64,000 bases of DNA from Channallabes apus. Lineage: Eukaryota > Chordata > Actinopteri > Siluriformes > Clariidae. The position numbers were made by a program, and so were the translations under genes. The notes beneath the pieces were generated by a model. It worked only from the letters and a program-made list of their open reading frames with translations, had not been told where the DNA came from and searched no databases. The stretch covers positions 21,550,071 through 21,614,070 of the forward strand of contig CM060107.1 in the NCBI GenBank assembly GCA_030522415.1. The letters run 5' to 3'. Positions 48,026 through 60,465 of this stretch are shown here, piece after piece (position 1 is the stretch's first letter; the number at the start of each line of letters is the position of its first letter).

Positions 48026-48941
48026 GTATACTTGCATTCTGAATCCAGAAATGGACATGGAGCTCACTCTAGAAAGCGATGCTAATATTAACTCTGGTGT
48101 TGCAGTGGATATACTATATATACACAACATTTATGACTATATGACATCATGAATATATCCCAGGGTATAGCAGAGACAAGCAAAACTAAATCCTTTGCAA
48201 ACATGAAACAGTGACAGAGGAGAGGAAAGGCTTTGCCACGGTTTGTTGCATGCGATAAGTTACATGTAATACTGTGCATTCCATCTTATCTTTAAAAAGT
48301 TTGTCTATCCCTGAACATGACAACTCAGGACAAATCATTTGCTTTAATAATGCAGAATGTTTAATAAAACCTACAGAAAGAACTACCAGAAATGTATATA
48401 TACCAATACAATTATAATTATGAATAGCATTGTATGATATTTATAGAATCTATTTAACCTTGTCATGAACAGGAAGCAGACAGATTACACAGCTATGTGG
48501 AGAGACAATGAATTATGACATTCCTTGTCATGGGAAAGCTACAGCCTGTCTAGCTGGAATGTGTTGGTTTGTCTTTAACATGAATGAACGGCAGTCTTTA
48601 GAACACCGAAAGGGTTGTAATTGCTAGACTCTAACAGCTGCTGACTTGCTTTTTTTGTCCTACGTCAGTCACCAAACCGCTAATAGTACAAGATTGCAAG
48701 ATTTGCTCAGAACAAAACAGCTAAGACATCCAGATTATGCTGATTATGAGTCCCAGACCACTGACCCTGACTCTCAAAAGCTTAGATCTTGTTATATACA
48801 GTATATATAATATATACTTCATGATGTCAAAATTGTGTTTCCAGCCAAGAGAATTTTCTCAAAACTACAAGGTGTTTATTGTTGATTTTACTTTTAGATT
48901 AGAGGAGCCAATCAGAGACAAATTTAGCCTTATTATCCTGT
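48026..48941. other. no gene seen
   Basis: AT-rich DNA; no exon, domain or repeat recognised. Confidence 0.45.
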
Positions 48942-49222
48942 AGCAGCAGTGGCTTAATGGTTAGCAGTAATGGAGGGTTCGATTCCCACTATATTGTGTG
49001 CGTATAGTTTTTTGTTCTCCTCGTGCTTGGTGGGTTTCCTCTGGATTTACTCCAATTTCCTTCCACAATCCGAAGACATGCAGATTTGCTTAACTGCAAT
49101 TCCCAAATTGCCCGTAATATGTGGCTTGACATTGTGATGGCACCCCACCTCCTGGGATAGCCCCGCCCCCATGACCCTGTCTGTACAGAATAAATGGTAT
49201 AGAAGATGAATTAGTGAATGAA
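48942..49222 (+). repeat. tRNA-derived SINE
   Basis: A-box side CAGTGGCTTAATGGTTAGC, B-box GGTTCGATTCCC (48977-48988), then GTGCTTGGTGGGTTTCCTC, AAGACATGCAG and a 3' end near GAATAAATGGTATAGAAGAT. Decayed full-length copy of the 57274 family. Confidence 0.7.
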
Positions 49223-51029
49223 TATCCTGCCAATAAGAACTAATATGGAGGTCTATTGCTTTTTTATGCAGTTATTACTTTTGTCATTATATGCCGGCAA
49301 TGTTTTATGTACAAATTCATCTGATTCTATAATACAAACAAACTAGAAGGCTAAATTTAGCCATACAGTATAATTCAAAGGGCAGATGATTACTTTCATG
49401 CATTCTTTGTCCTTGCAGCAAGAATTTCCAGTTAGAGGTCAGCTATGTGTGATTCGCAACGTCAGTGTCCTCAAGGAACTCATTCAGCATTAGGGCTAAA
49501 AAGCAAACATCTTAAGCATGCAAGATTAATATCACTGTCATCGTCACCATCAGAAAAAAAATCTGACATGCAGCTTTCACTCAAACCCAACAGTTCACTA
49601 AAATATAGAATAAGAAAGATAGAAAGAGAGAAAGAAAGACAGAAAAAAAGCAAGAATATTCAATATATTGAGAACTTAAAGATGCTCCCCACCCCCATAC
49701 TTTTTTAGACACCTGAGACATAAGGCATGACGCATACCCTTGATTTAATGCATTTTTTAAATAGCTCATGTTTAATTGTAGTGCTTATTTTTATCCCATG
49801 TGTGATATTTTTGCTTTTTTCTTTCTGTTCATTTGACGTACTGTTTTTTTGTTTCACTGAATACAAAAAGGATGGATATACAGTAGACGTGAATATATAT
49901 AGTGCCTTATAATCCAGTTCTTTATTTTTTAAAACCTGAACCAGAATTCTCACACATTTTTTCTAAACTCATTGCAATGACCAAACTTATTCCTGGATGA
50001 TGTTCTTCCTCTGATGACTGTGAGTCTGACCAGGCAGATAGAAAGGTAATGTGTAATGTGTAATTTGGCACAATGCATTCATGATCATTAACTTTATAAA
50101 AAATAAAAAAAAACATTAACAAAATGTTTTGTAGATTATCTTTTCATATAGAATAACATATTAATATTCATGTTAGATCTTTTTGACACTAGATCCAGGG
50201 GCGCTCTTGGACTCTAATTTGCGCTCACTGACAGGGTTTAGACCTTGATGAAGAGACTGGACCTTTTGACCTTTCAGGAGCTCCTCATTCCCTGCGCATT
50301 GTTTCCCAGCGGTTTTGAACGCTTGGCCAGGACATTAGTGCCATTTGTTCTTTTTCCCACGGTGGATCAGCATTTGCCCAGGCCTCTGTAGAAGAAGCTT
50401 ATCTGAACAATGCTTCAAATAGCTACAGAGACTCATCAGTCTTTCATTCCTGGCCCAGAGCGTGACATACAACTTTATGAGCGTGAGGCCTTTGTAGGGC
50501 AGAGTGGGTCTTAAGAACCTATATATAGGTGGCCAAAACAATTGGAAAGGAGAAGAGGTGCCAAAGATGTGCTGTTGACATGTATGAAGGCCTGGTGGAG
50601 CGTTATCAGATAGCAGCTGTGAGGTTTGATGTGGCATCATCACACAGCTGTGCTTCACTCTGGGCTCTTTCATAGTTACCATAACAACCACACATCTATG
50701 TGATCATTGTTACTGCCACGCACATTCTAATAGTTACAGTATTCATCCTATTCATCCGATTTAGATTGACGAGATACCACCTTAATGTGATGTCATTATA
50801 ACAAACCCTTTAAAGGATTTTAACACAGTGTATATTTCCTGAGGTGCATTAAATTGTGCCATGATGCAATGATCAAAAGTGTGTTAGGGATCCACATGCT
50901 TAAAATTATGTGAGTAAGTCCCTTTTTAAAAGAAAATATGTTAAAACACATATTGAACAATTCTGAATAAATATTCTCAGCAATTGTTGTCTATTCGCAC
51001 TGTTCCGTCATACATCATCAGTAAACACT
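49223..51029. other. no gene seen
   Basis: AT-rich intergenic DNA with a purine-rich patch (AGAAAGAGAGAAAGAAAGAC, 49618-49640). No supported exon. Confidence 0.45.
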
Positions 51030-51225
51030 TTATGTTGGTCAGGATCCAGAGCTTAACCCAGGTGTGAGGTACAAGAATACATCCGGAATAGGATACCAGT
51101 CCACTGGACATATAAACACACACACTTTCAAACTGATAGGCGGTTTAGTATAGCTAATCCACCTGTCAGCACGTATGGAGGTGAAGGATAACCAGAAAAC
51201 ATGGAGGACCCATCATAGACATGTG
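51030..51225 (-). repeat. SINE-like fragment (reverse)
   Basis: GGTCAGGATCCAGAGC, GAATACATCCGGAATAGGAT, ACCAGTCCACTGGACAT and GCTAATCCACCTGTCAGCAC appear in the order of a reversed fish SINE body of a different subfamily from the 57274 copy. The promoter end is lost. Confidence 0.5.
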
Positions 51226-52844
51226 CATTGCATAGAATTACAATAGAAACAGTGAGACATAGTTTAACCAAAAAAAATTATTACTTTAGCACCTTCTGGC
51301 TTTGCCCTTGGACCCATAATTTCCAGTCAGAGGGCAAGGGTCATATATCTGAGATACACATCCTTGGCATCCTAACGTGCCCCATTCAGCATTCAGCCAT
51401 TTCCAATTTACTAAAAAACAAACATCTTAAACACTTCATATTCATGTTACTAGCAATACTAAAAGAAATATTTACCCTCAAATACAGTATATAACTCAGT
51501 TGTCATTTCAATGACACTCAAATGTAAAAATTTAATTTAAAATGAGCAAACAATGTGAGATTCCTTAAAAAAAACAATCATGTTATATGCATATAGGATC
51601 ATGCTTAAATCATTAAATGTAATACAGGACATATTTACTGTAACACGTTTCCTTGTGAATTGCAGGTTGTACATTTGTCATTTTTATTAGCTTTTTTTCT
51701 TTTTGTCGTTGGTCATATAGTCTATGCTTTTCTTTCATTAAAAGACAAAAAATGCACAAAGTAGGATGGAATAATGATCAGTGTAGTTATACAAAATCTT
51801 TAAAATTCCAATGAAAGATGTCTATGAAAGAGCTACTGTGTGGTCTATGAACTGAAGCTCAGTGCACTGACTCGACATTTCCTTGCACAGGCACATGGTA
51901 AAGTCAAACGCTCAGACTTGTTCAGACTTGCTTGAACTAGACCTGAAATCAGGCGTGGAAAGTCCCTTCTAATTCAGTTCATAAAATGTTTTAGTTCTCT
52001 TTTGGAGAAAATGTTACAGCAATCCGAAACTTCTAATAATTAAGAATTAATAATTAATCAATTAAACATCTGCACTGCATCAATATCTGTTTGACTTGAC
52101 CCAGAAACCAACACAATCCCGCCCCCCTTTTTTAAATCATTGTAATGTTAAAACTTAATCCTTATTATGACTTTTGTTCTGCTTTGTTAGGAATTTACTG
52201 TCCTCAAAATACACCCACTGATTAACATAGACAGATTAAAATGCCATCTTCAACAAGCATGATAAGACTCAATTGACACAGTGCTTGAAACACAACTCTA
52301 CTGGTGCTGGATCATAAAGGTCACTTGATATTTAGATCCTACTCTGTTCGAACACCATGTCATTTACAGTGTAAACACTTGGTATATATCAGTGAAGAAC
52401 AGCCATAATTTCACAGATCTGAACTGAGCTGACGCTTTCAGGATCCCTCCCATCAGAGCTCAAATGCTGTGGGCTAGACTGACTCACAGCATAGACATGT
52501 CTGCACGTCTGTGTGCCCAAGACAACACCCCCACACACCCTGGTAACCATAATACAGCCCACAATACAACAGGCAACAAAAGTCAAAAGGCGGCTAAATT
52601 ACACCTTATACAGTCATGAAAAGGCCTTTGAAAATGGATATTGGTTTAATAATTAAAGAAAGGAGATATGCTGTTAGTCCTTGCCACATTTTATATAATG
52701 AATAACAGTAAGTGCTGTAAAATAATGTGATTATAATACAAATCCTGGAGCTTCTAGATAAAGCCAGTTTGAAAATACAGTACAGTTATCTGGAAGTGAC
52801 AGCAAATTATATTATGATTTATAATAAAAATGACGAGTGGTGTT
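51226..52844. other. no gene seen
   Basis: AT-rich intergenic DNA; short frames look random. Confidence 0.45.
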
Positions 52845-53165
52845 CAAGTCAAGCCGGGACTCATGAATGAAGCCATAAAACTGTTTGACATTTACATTTA
52901 CAGTATGGTGATGAGACTCTTAGCCAAAGTAAAACATCTGAATGGTATAAACCATTCAAAGAGATCCATCTATATGTGGGAACTGTACAGTCATTCATGA
53001 ACACCACTTGTACATTAGGGACATTCAGCTGGGAGTAATTGCAACATTTTTTTAGTTTTGACCACTAAAGGAGTTCCTGGGAGGACAGTGTTTCAGATGT
53101 GAAGCAAGCAGTCCGATCATGTGTACTGAGAAAATGTTCTGCCTTGATGGTATCCAAACACTACT
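52845..53165 (+). mobile_element. mariner-like transposon relic
   Basis: TTCAAGTCAAGCCGGGACTC looks like the element end, and 53055-53160 reads in forward frame as LKEFLGGQCF-type text with SSPIMCTEKMF, related to the relic at 37705-38240 in the opposite orientation. Confidence 0.45.
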
Positions 53166-53200
53166 GAAACGCTGGGATAAGTGCATTAGTGTAGTGTATT

Positions 53201-53388
53201 GTATTATGAACTGACTTAATAATAATAATAATAATAATAATTATTATTATTATTATTATTATTATTATTTATTATTATTGTTGTTATTATTGTTGTTATT
53301 ATTATTATATTTGTGATTATTATTTTTTATTATTATTATTATTAAGTCAGTTCATAATACATAATTTTATAATAATTATAATAATAAA

Positions 53389-53437
<49 letters not shown>
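53201..53437. repeat. (TAA)n/(TTA)n tract within a long inverted repeat
   Basis: GTATTATGAACTGACTTAAT (53201-53220) followed by (AAT)n is mirrored by (ATT)n and ATTAAGTCAGTTCATAATAC (53341-53360), so the whole 160 bp can fold on itself. A further (ATT)n array runs at 53392-53437. Confidence 0.9.
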
Positions 53438-54114
53438 CCTACCAAAAAAAGTTATAGTTGCTAATGTAAGATGCTGCTCATAGTTGAGCTTATAAGTTGG
53501 TAATAGATGCTTATTTTAATCATTTGAAATCTGGAAGCTTTATATTAATTTATTTCAAATAGAACTATCACAAAATCAATGTATAAATGCTAAACATTTA
53601 TACTATGCTATGCTAATTGCCAAAATTATAATTATGTTAGTATAAAATATAATTACACCTTGAATATGGTCAAAATACAGTAATATACTGTAATAATATG
53701 CAGTAAATGTACTGTAACCTACTGTAAACAAATGCAGGAAGCTTATGAAGTGCAGAGCATTTTACTGTCTGACCCCACTGAAAGGTCTAGCAGTACACAC
53801 CTACATGATTGTAATTATGATCAGGTTCAGTCTTGTATAAGCAGTTATTTGCTGTGTAAATATACATAAACAAAGAATGTTGTCAATATCTTTACAAAAG
53901 GTATTTACTTTTAGCACCATTTTCCCATAATCCACAGCTGTGTTTGCACATTTCCTCTTTCCAGCTTGTTTAAACGACCATTATGCTCTTCATATCAGGC
54001 TGAGTCCCACCTGATACAGTATGTGTCAAGTCATATGTTAAAATAGGCTAAACTTACTTGTAAGAAGAACTGGTGGTTCACTAGCTGTCCAATATATTTC
54101 CCACGCCTTAATAG
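53438..54114. other. no gene seen
   Basis: AT-rich intergenic DNA. Confidence 0.45.
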
Positions 54115-54260
54115 GTTCTGTTGTAATTAGCCCTGCAATGTATTGGCACCCAATCTAGGGTGTACCCTACATCGTGCCCTAAGTGTTCTGGAATAGGCTC
54201 CAGGCCCCCCAAGACCCTGTATACAGGATAAAGCGGTATAGACAATTGAGATGATGAGAT
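54115..54260 (+). repeat. SINE 3' part
   Basis: CCTGCAATGTATTGGCACCC, AGGGTGTACCCTACATCG and ACAGGATAAAGCGGTATAGA match the last 120 bp of the SINE at 57274-57585. Confidence 0.7.
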
Positions 54261-55257
54261 AGGACAATTAATGTTATTCAATTCACCTATCAATGATTTT
54301 AATCTTATGCCTAGTTAAGGCATAACTTAAAAATTATTAATTATAAATGGCATGTTGGAGTTGAATCACAGGATAAACATATAGTATCAAACATTGCTGT
54401 AATTTATAATATGTACTCAATTGTCAGTGTGGTAGGGGTTGCTATAATACGCTGCATAACAATATCATGAAGTTTCATTGTTCACACATCTGCATGAGAG
54501 ATGAAATGTTTCACATGGAAAGAATTTGCATGTCCATTTATTTCTAACTGTTTGTTTAAAGTGTTTGTTTTACCAGAGACAATCACAAAGAGCTGGCTGT
54601 TGTAGCCCAGTACATGTGCCAGGTGTAGAAGTAATTAAATTTTTCTCATAGTTGCAGACATCATCATTCAAATATAGCAGTTATGGGTTGGAAAATACAA
54701 CAGACTGGTGTTATACCAAATATCTTCAATAAAGGAATGCTACTGCAGTGTTATAGGGCAAATAACCTTATGAAATGAACCTGTGGAACTGTAAGAAAAA
54801 CTGTGACATTGAGCTGAAGTTAAAACAATGTGCATTTGTCATACCTTTCTTCCTGTTCTATCAGTAAACAGTAAGTAACCGGTTTTAGTTTAGTTAACTG
54901 TTGTATGAAATGTTATATAACCTCTGAACTATTGTATAAATACCAATAAACTAGACCTTTATAGAAAACTACTATTAACAATGAAATACTTGCCGTACAT
55001 ATACAGTACAGTAAATTAATATTTACAAGGCAAATTGTTCAATGTAAGTTGCTGCATCCAAAAGTTCATGAATTTTCCACATCAGCAAATAATGTACTAG
55101 CAACTGAAGGTCAGCTAATTTTAAACTCTAAACTAAACCTCAAGGGCTATTACCAGAGAACATTGACGCAATGGCTAAAAGTAATAGTTTTATCATAACT
55201 TGTGGAAAACTTGCCTACATTTAAAATCGCACATGATTATATTGTAAAATATATCCA
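54261..55257. other. no gene seen
   Basis: AT-rich intergenic DNA; no exon or repeat recognised. Confidence 0.45.
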
Positions 55258-55333
55258 GTAGCCAGTGCAGGGATGATAATATTGGGGTAATATGATCATA
55301 TAACCCCAATATTATCATCCCTGCACTGGCTAC
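55258..55333. repeat. 76-bp near-perfect palindrome
   Basis: Arms 55258-55288 and 55303-55333 are perfect inverted copies, the centre ATATGATCATAT is itself palindromic, and only the pair 55289/55302 mismatches. The right arm is the start of the LINE fragment. Confidence 0.92.
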
Positions 55334-56266
55334 CTGTTCAGTTTAGAATAAATTACAAAATAGTATTACTTACATACAAGGCCTTAAATGGTTTAGCTCC
55401 CACATACCTAACCAGTCTTCTGATACGCTACAATCCACCACGCGCCTTAAGATCACAAAACTCCGGACTTCTGGTAGTTCCCAGAATTTCAAAATCTACA
55501 AAAGGGGGTAGGGCTTTTTCATATTTAGCTCCAAAGCTTTGGAATAGCCTTCCAGACAGTGTTCGGGGAGCAGACACGGTTTCTCAGTTCAAAAGTAGAC
55601 TCAAGACGCATCTTTTTAATCTGGCATACACATAACTCATCCCAGTACTCATACTCCAGTACACCTATACCGAATGGCAACTACGCTAATTCTCCCCATC
55701 TGTTCTGTATTTCTCTACCCATCCCGAGGCATCGGGAGATTTTGCCAGCTTCAGTAGACAAAGGCCGACCCTGCGAGGTTCCTGAGGCACCCAGAGACGG
55801 ACCAGCTCCAACTGGATTCAGCTTTATGATGGTTGGAGCTACACATGCTGCTCCTGTGCTTCCAGTGATCCAGACCTCATCTGCCCTCTGCACCTACTGA
55901 CTCGTCCCTATGCTGAACTGGTCTTCATGTCAATTTAAATAATTTCTGTCATATTGAATTTTCACCTGCACAACACACAAGATGTTATATCATTTCTATC
56001 TGTTATCGCCCAAATGAGGATGGGTTCCCTGTTGAGTCTGGTTCCTCTCAAGGTTTCTTCCTAATGCCATCTCAGGGAGTTTTTCCTTGCCACCGTCGCC
56101 GTCACCCTTGGCTTGCTCATCAGAGAAATTTCATTCATTCGTCTCATTATTATCTGCACATTTTTCTCACACATCCACACTTCCAATTATTTTCTTTTCT
56201 ATAATTATTATTATTATTTGTTCTTATTTATTTATTTTCTATTATAATTTTATTTATTTATTTATT

Positions 56267-56354
<88 letters not shown>

Positions 56355-56450
56355 GTTAAATTTCTTAAATTTTTGTGAAGCTGCTTTGAGACAATGACCA
56401 TTGTTAAAAGCGCTATATAAATAAAATTGAATTGAATTGAATTGAATTGT
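55300..56450 (+). mobile_element. LINE 3' end (Rex1/CR1-like) with C-terminal coding remnant
   Basis: The forward frame from about 55315 reads LHWLPVQFRINYKIVLLTYK, ALNGLAPTYLTSL, TKGGRAFSYLAPKLWNSLPD and FKSRLKTHLFNLAYT, the well-known end of RT ORFs in this LINE group, and stops near 55634. The 3'UTR (CCCAAATGAGGATGGGTTCC, TTTTTCCTTGCCACCGTCGC) and the tail GAAGCTGCTTTGAGACAATG end in an (ATTGA)n repeat at 56427-56448. It is interrupted by the TA microsatellite. Confidence 0.75.
56272..56339. repeat. (TA)n microsatellite
   Basis: About 34 TA units followed by a T run; it generates IYIYI frames on both strands that are not genes. Confidence 0.97.
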
Positions 56451-56981
56451 AAAATCATGTAAAGTTGCGTTTCACCATTATACCCTGAAACTGCACATGT
56501 GGCTCAGGAAGCATTGTTATGATGAAAATGTGTGATCACATGAAAAAGAGAAAAAAAGACCCTATTGTATGTGTGTAATATGAAAATGAACATAAATAAA
56601 TCAACTGAAAAAAAATGCATGTACTACATGTGAAAAATAAATATGGTCTATTTAATAGGAATACCAATACAACTGCTACATGGGTCAAGAGCTTCAGGTA
56701 ACGTTTGCATCAAACATCAGAATAAAGAAAAAGTCTGAACTCTGTGACTTTGATCATAGATGCTGGTGGCAGATGATTTGATGATTTAGTTGGTTTATGT
56801 ATTTCAAAATTTGCTTATATCTCACACACAACAATTTCACACACAGAAATTTACACAGCTTAAACAAAATGGTGAACATACTGTATACAGTATATACTTA
56901 AAAAAATCATGTGAGTGGAGAGGTCAGGCCACATAGTTCAAGTTCCCGGAAAGGATATAGTAACTTGTGTAATCACTCATA

Positions 56982-57269
56982 CAGTATATGGTCAAAAGTA
57001 TTTGGCTAAACCTGTTAATCATTGAATTTAGGTGTGTCAATCAGGCCCTTTATCACCAGTGAATGGCGATCTTAATGCTTTCAGCAGGGATTGCCAGGCC
57101 TTCTTGTCCAACATCAGTGCCTGACCTCATAAATGCGCTACAGAACGAATAGGAACGAATTCCAACAGAAACACAAACAAGAAGAGTGGAAGCTGTAATT
57201 CAAAAGGGGGACCAACTCCATATTGAAGTGTCATTGCACGTTTGGCTAAATACTTTTATCTATATAGTG
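56982..57269. mobile_element. Tc1-derived MITE
   Basis: Starts CAGTATATGGTCAAAAGTAT and ends with the imperfect inverse AATACTTTTATCTATATAGTG, flanked by TA at 57270-57271. The 288-bp interior keeps a piece of Tc1 sequence and no frame. Confidence 0.65.
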
Positions 57270-57273
57270 TATA

Positions 57274-57585
57274 TTGGGGTGGTGTAGTGGTTAGCACTGT
57301 CGCCTTGCACCTCCAGGGTTCGGGTTCGATTCCCGGCCAGATTCGATTCCTGTCTCTGTATGCATGGAGTTTGCATGTTCTCCCCGTGCTTGGTGGGTTT
57401 CCTCCGTGTACTCTGGTTTCCTCCCACAGTGGTAGGTTAGCCTGTAGTGTGAGAATGAGTGTGTGTGCCCTGCAATGGATTGGCACCCTGTCCAGGGTGT
57501 ACCCCGTCTCAGGGTCATAAGCCTCCTGGGATAGGCTCCACGTCCCCGCGACCCTGCATACAGGATAAAGCGGTATAGACGATAT
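57274..57585 (+). repeat. full-length tRNA-derived SINE
   Basis: Best copy in the window. A-box GTGTAGTGGTTAGCACTG, B-box GGTTCGATTCCC (57322-57333), conserved body (TGCATGTTCTCCCCGTGCTT, GGTTTCCTCC) and a 3' end ACAGGATAAAGCGGTATAGA. It abuts the Tc1-derived MITE. Reference for the copies at 4.5, 18.3, 23.3-23.9, 48.9 and 54.1 kb. Confidence 0.82.
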
Positions 57586-57844
57586 ATTGGTACACAGAAA
57601 ACATTGAACAACATTGATGCTTGAGGTTCACTCCTGTTAGCGAAGAACAAAAAAACAAAGAGCTGTCCATTAGCAGCTAGGTTCGAATGATGATAATAAT
57701 AATAATAATAATAATATTACACAGTCGCGGGTAAGGCTCGAGATATTATAGGCTGTAACTGGGCCCTAACGCAATGCTGTAATGAGGTATTTTAAGGAAT
57801 AAGCTGAGGGCTGAAGGTCATCTGAGCCACATTTCCGCCCACGT

Positions 57845-57945
57845 TCCGCCAATGAATTACTCAAATACCGCGAGCGCACGTGACGTGCAGGAGGCCGGGC
57901 AACGCGACACCGCTATAAACACTCCCAGTCTCATTCATTCTCAGT
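57845..57945 (+). promoter_or_regulatory. phlda2: phlda2 core promoter
   Basis: CCAAT at 57849-57853, an E-box CACGTG at 57877-57882 overlapping a TGACGT CRE half-site, and a TATA box TATAAA at 57914-57919. Transcription would start near 57945, giving a 5'UTR of about 165 nt. The block is CpG-rich in an AT-rich setting. Confidence 0.75.
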
Positions 57946-58108
57946 CCCAGCCACACCGACACTAAGGAGAGGGGAAAGGAGGAGAAGAAGGAGCTCCGAG
58001 ACACGCGAAAGGGAAACGAAGAAGAAGAAGAAAAGCTCAGGAGGCTTTATTTAACCAGAACTGCTTTCAGGATACAACCCACCCGTTTTCCGCATTCCTT
58101 CACAAACC

Positions 58109-58528
58109 ATGAAAATGACTCCGGTTGAGAGCTCCAAGGTGCTCAAGGAGGGCGAGCTGGAGAAGAGGAGCGATAACCTGCTCCAGCTGTGGAAGAGGAA
58201 GACCTGCGTCCTGACCACGGACAGCCTGAACCTGTACGCCGACACGCAGAAGAAGAGCAAGAGCAAAGAGCTCAAGCTGCAGTGCATTAAGAAGGTGGAT
58301 TGCGTGGAGCGCACCGGCAAGTTCGTCTACTTCACCATCGTCACCACGGACGATAAGGAGATCGACTTCCGGTGCTCAGGCGAGGATAACTGCTGGAACG
58401 CAGTGATCACCATGGCGCTGATTGATTTCCAGAACAGGAGGGCCATCCAGGACTTTAAAACCAGACAGGACACCGAAAGCTCCACTTCGGGACAGCAGGA
58501 ATCTTTACGCATGGCCAGGGCACCGTGA
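58109..58528 (+). CDS. phlda2: pleckstrin homology-like domain family A member 2
   Basis: 139-aa protein made almost entirely of one PH domain (about residues 11-108), the PHLDA2/IPL/TSSC3 type that binds phosphoinositides at membranes; in mammals the gene is imprinted and restrains placental growth. Visible family text: [49 protein letters not shown] and [14 protein letters not shown]. The C-terminal tail after residue 115 is short and lacks the Pro-rich extension of human PHLDA2. The entire coding region is in one exon, as in mammals; the first ATG has a fair context (AACCATGA), with a second Met at codon 3. The donor CCG|GTGAGT after 58552 leads to a noncoding second exon. PHLDA3 and PHLDA1 are alternatives, but length and nap1l4 linkage favour PHLDA2. 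Confidence 0.94.
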   Translation: MKMTPVESSKVLKEGELEKRSDNLLQLWKRKTCVLTTDSLNLYADTQKKSKSKELKLQCIKKVDCVERTGKFVYFTIVTTDDKEIDFRCSGEDNCWNAVITMALIDFQNRRAIQDFKTRQDTESSTSGQQESLRMARAP

Positions 58529-58752
58529 CAAACAACACACACGCACACTCCGGTGAGTCTGGCTTTAACACACACTGATCGTATATAATGCAGCTGTTTC
58601 ACCATTATATCTCATTCAAAATAGAAAATATCTCCTATATATATATATATCTAAAACATGAGCTTATCTGGGTCCTGTTGGTTTTGCTCATGTCATTTTC
58701 AAGGCTATAATCCGCCATCTGTCTTTTCATGTCATGGACAAGCCATTATTTC

Positions 58753-58786
<34 letters not shown>

Positions 58787-58883
58787 TTACAGTCTCATAA
58801 ATAGCCAAATATCAAATAAACCCACTTATTGTGGTCATTAATTAATTTCTTGTTTCTTTCTTTCCTTTTTCCCCCATTTTAAG

Positions 58884-59248
58884 GAGATGTAGAGAGTTAG
58901 ATGGAGAAGAAAGCTTGGACCAAAGCAGAGATATTTGCACCACGTCTGAGAAGAAGAGACCCCAGAAGAGAGGTGCAATATCTAAGCTGGAGCTCTTCAT
59001 AAACTCTGTCATAATTTCAACAGGCCAAACAGACACGCAAGACTGAATACTCGAACTTTCAAAGTCAAGTTCTTCAATATGAGGGATCCTAATGCTCCCT
59101 GTGGATTTCAGTTGTAAATTTGCTTATTTATTTGATTTATTTGCTACAATGGATGTAGTAGTCATAAAAAAGGTGTTTGTATGTCTTTAAGTTATTTACT
59201 TGTTCTGTTTTAATGTTAATTTAAATAAATTTTCATAAAAATACAGCA
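58884..59248 (+). other. phlda2: phlda2 3'UTR exon and poly(A) signal
   Basis: A long pyrimidine tract and AAG acceptor end at 58883. The exon runs through sequence without conserved frames to AATAAA at 59224-59229, with cleavage probably around 59245. A two-exon layout with the intron in the 3'UTR is the known PHLDA2 structure. Confidence 0.7.
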
Positions 59249-59950
59249 GTTTCTTTGGCTGTGTGTCGTTCTGTCAAACATAGTAATATCCATGGTTAAA
59301 AATAAAAAGAAGGAAAAAAAAGAATTAGACATCGCAGAAAATAAGGATTTCAATTATAATAGTGTTAAAGTGTCCAATTTCAAATTTAAGAATGGTATGA
59401 TGTGAAGATACTCAGCTATTTCTAAAGGCCATGGAAAGTCCCTTATTCATTCATGAACAATGTGGCGTCATACTATACAAGATAAGGGACTCAATAGACC
59501 TGTTTTATTGCATTGCTCTTTGATGAAAGGATACTGGAATCCTAAAGAGTGTGACGGTAGGTGTGAGTGGAAGTATGTGGCTTAATTGTCTTTACGTTAT
59601 CGGAGTTTATGAGGGGTTTAACAAGCTTGCACCAATAGACGTGACTAAGACTGTACGCAATGTGCCTCACCCAAGGTTCAATACAAGCCGCTTCAGTAGC
59701 TGATAAAATGCAGCTAAGATACGGAAAGCCTGAAGTTATATTGCCTTGCAGTAATTACAACACTCAGATATACCTACTTAATCATTCTCAATATAAGAGA
59801 TCAAGCACAACCTAAAACTTGTGTTGAATAATTTCAATGTTATGTTATGTTAGTAGAATATTAATAGCATATGTACAGTGATCGGTTCTCACATTAAAAT
59901 CACCACCAGGTGAATGTCAATTATAAATACACAGCAAATTCCCTAGTGTT
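59249..59950. other. no gene seen
   Basis: AT-rich intergenic DNA downstream of phlda2. Confidence 0.45.
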
Positions 59951-60465
59951 GAATTAACACCCAGCAGTGTTTATATAAATCCATTTAGACTCGGACAAAC
60001 TCTGAAAGTGCTCTGGTGACAGGATCATGGGCACCCAAAGCTTCATCTGTGCTTGTGGGGAGCTAAGGCTAGCCTGTCTGGTCTGATCCAACAAAAAAAT
60101 CCAATGCAGAACAAATTACTAAAAATGTATTGTTGGTTATGATGAGTATCAGAACACCCAACACATCACATCTTGTTGTGTATGGGGCTTAACAGGCAAA
60201 CATGGAAAATGAAGGTTGTTGATCTAGCCTCCAAATTCCCTGGATCTCAATCCAATCGAAAATCATGGGATACGCTTAGTTTGATCCATGGAGGCCTGAC
60301 CTTGCAATTTACTGCATTTAAATGATCTGCTGCTAATGTCCTGGTGCCAGACACCACAACACACATTCACAGGTCTTGTGGAGTCATGCCCTAAGCTCAG
60401 AACTGCTTTGGTGACACAAGGGGAACCTTAACCTGAGGGGGTTTTAATGTTATAACTGATCTGTA
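59951..60465 (+). mobile_element. Tc1/mariner-like transposon relic
   Basis: GGATCATGGGCACCCAAAGC, TGTCTGGTCTGATCCAACAA, CTCAATCCAATCGAAAATCA and GGGGTTTTAATGTTATAACT match, in forward order, the same family as the reversed relic at 130-885. Highly decayed, no frame left. Confidence 0.55.

Noticed and set aside
53201..53437. CRISPR-like repeat array
   Set aside because: Plain triplet microsatellite in a eukaryotic genome, with no spacer structure.
56087..56458. Frames of Ile-Tyr repeats on both strands
   Set aside because: Translations of the (TA)n microsatellite inside the LINE tail.
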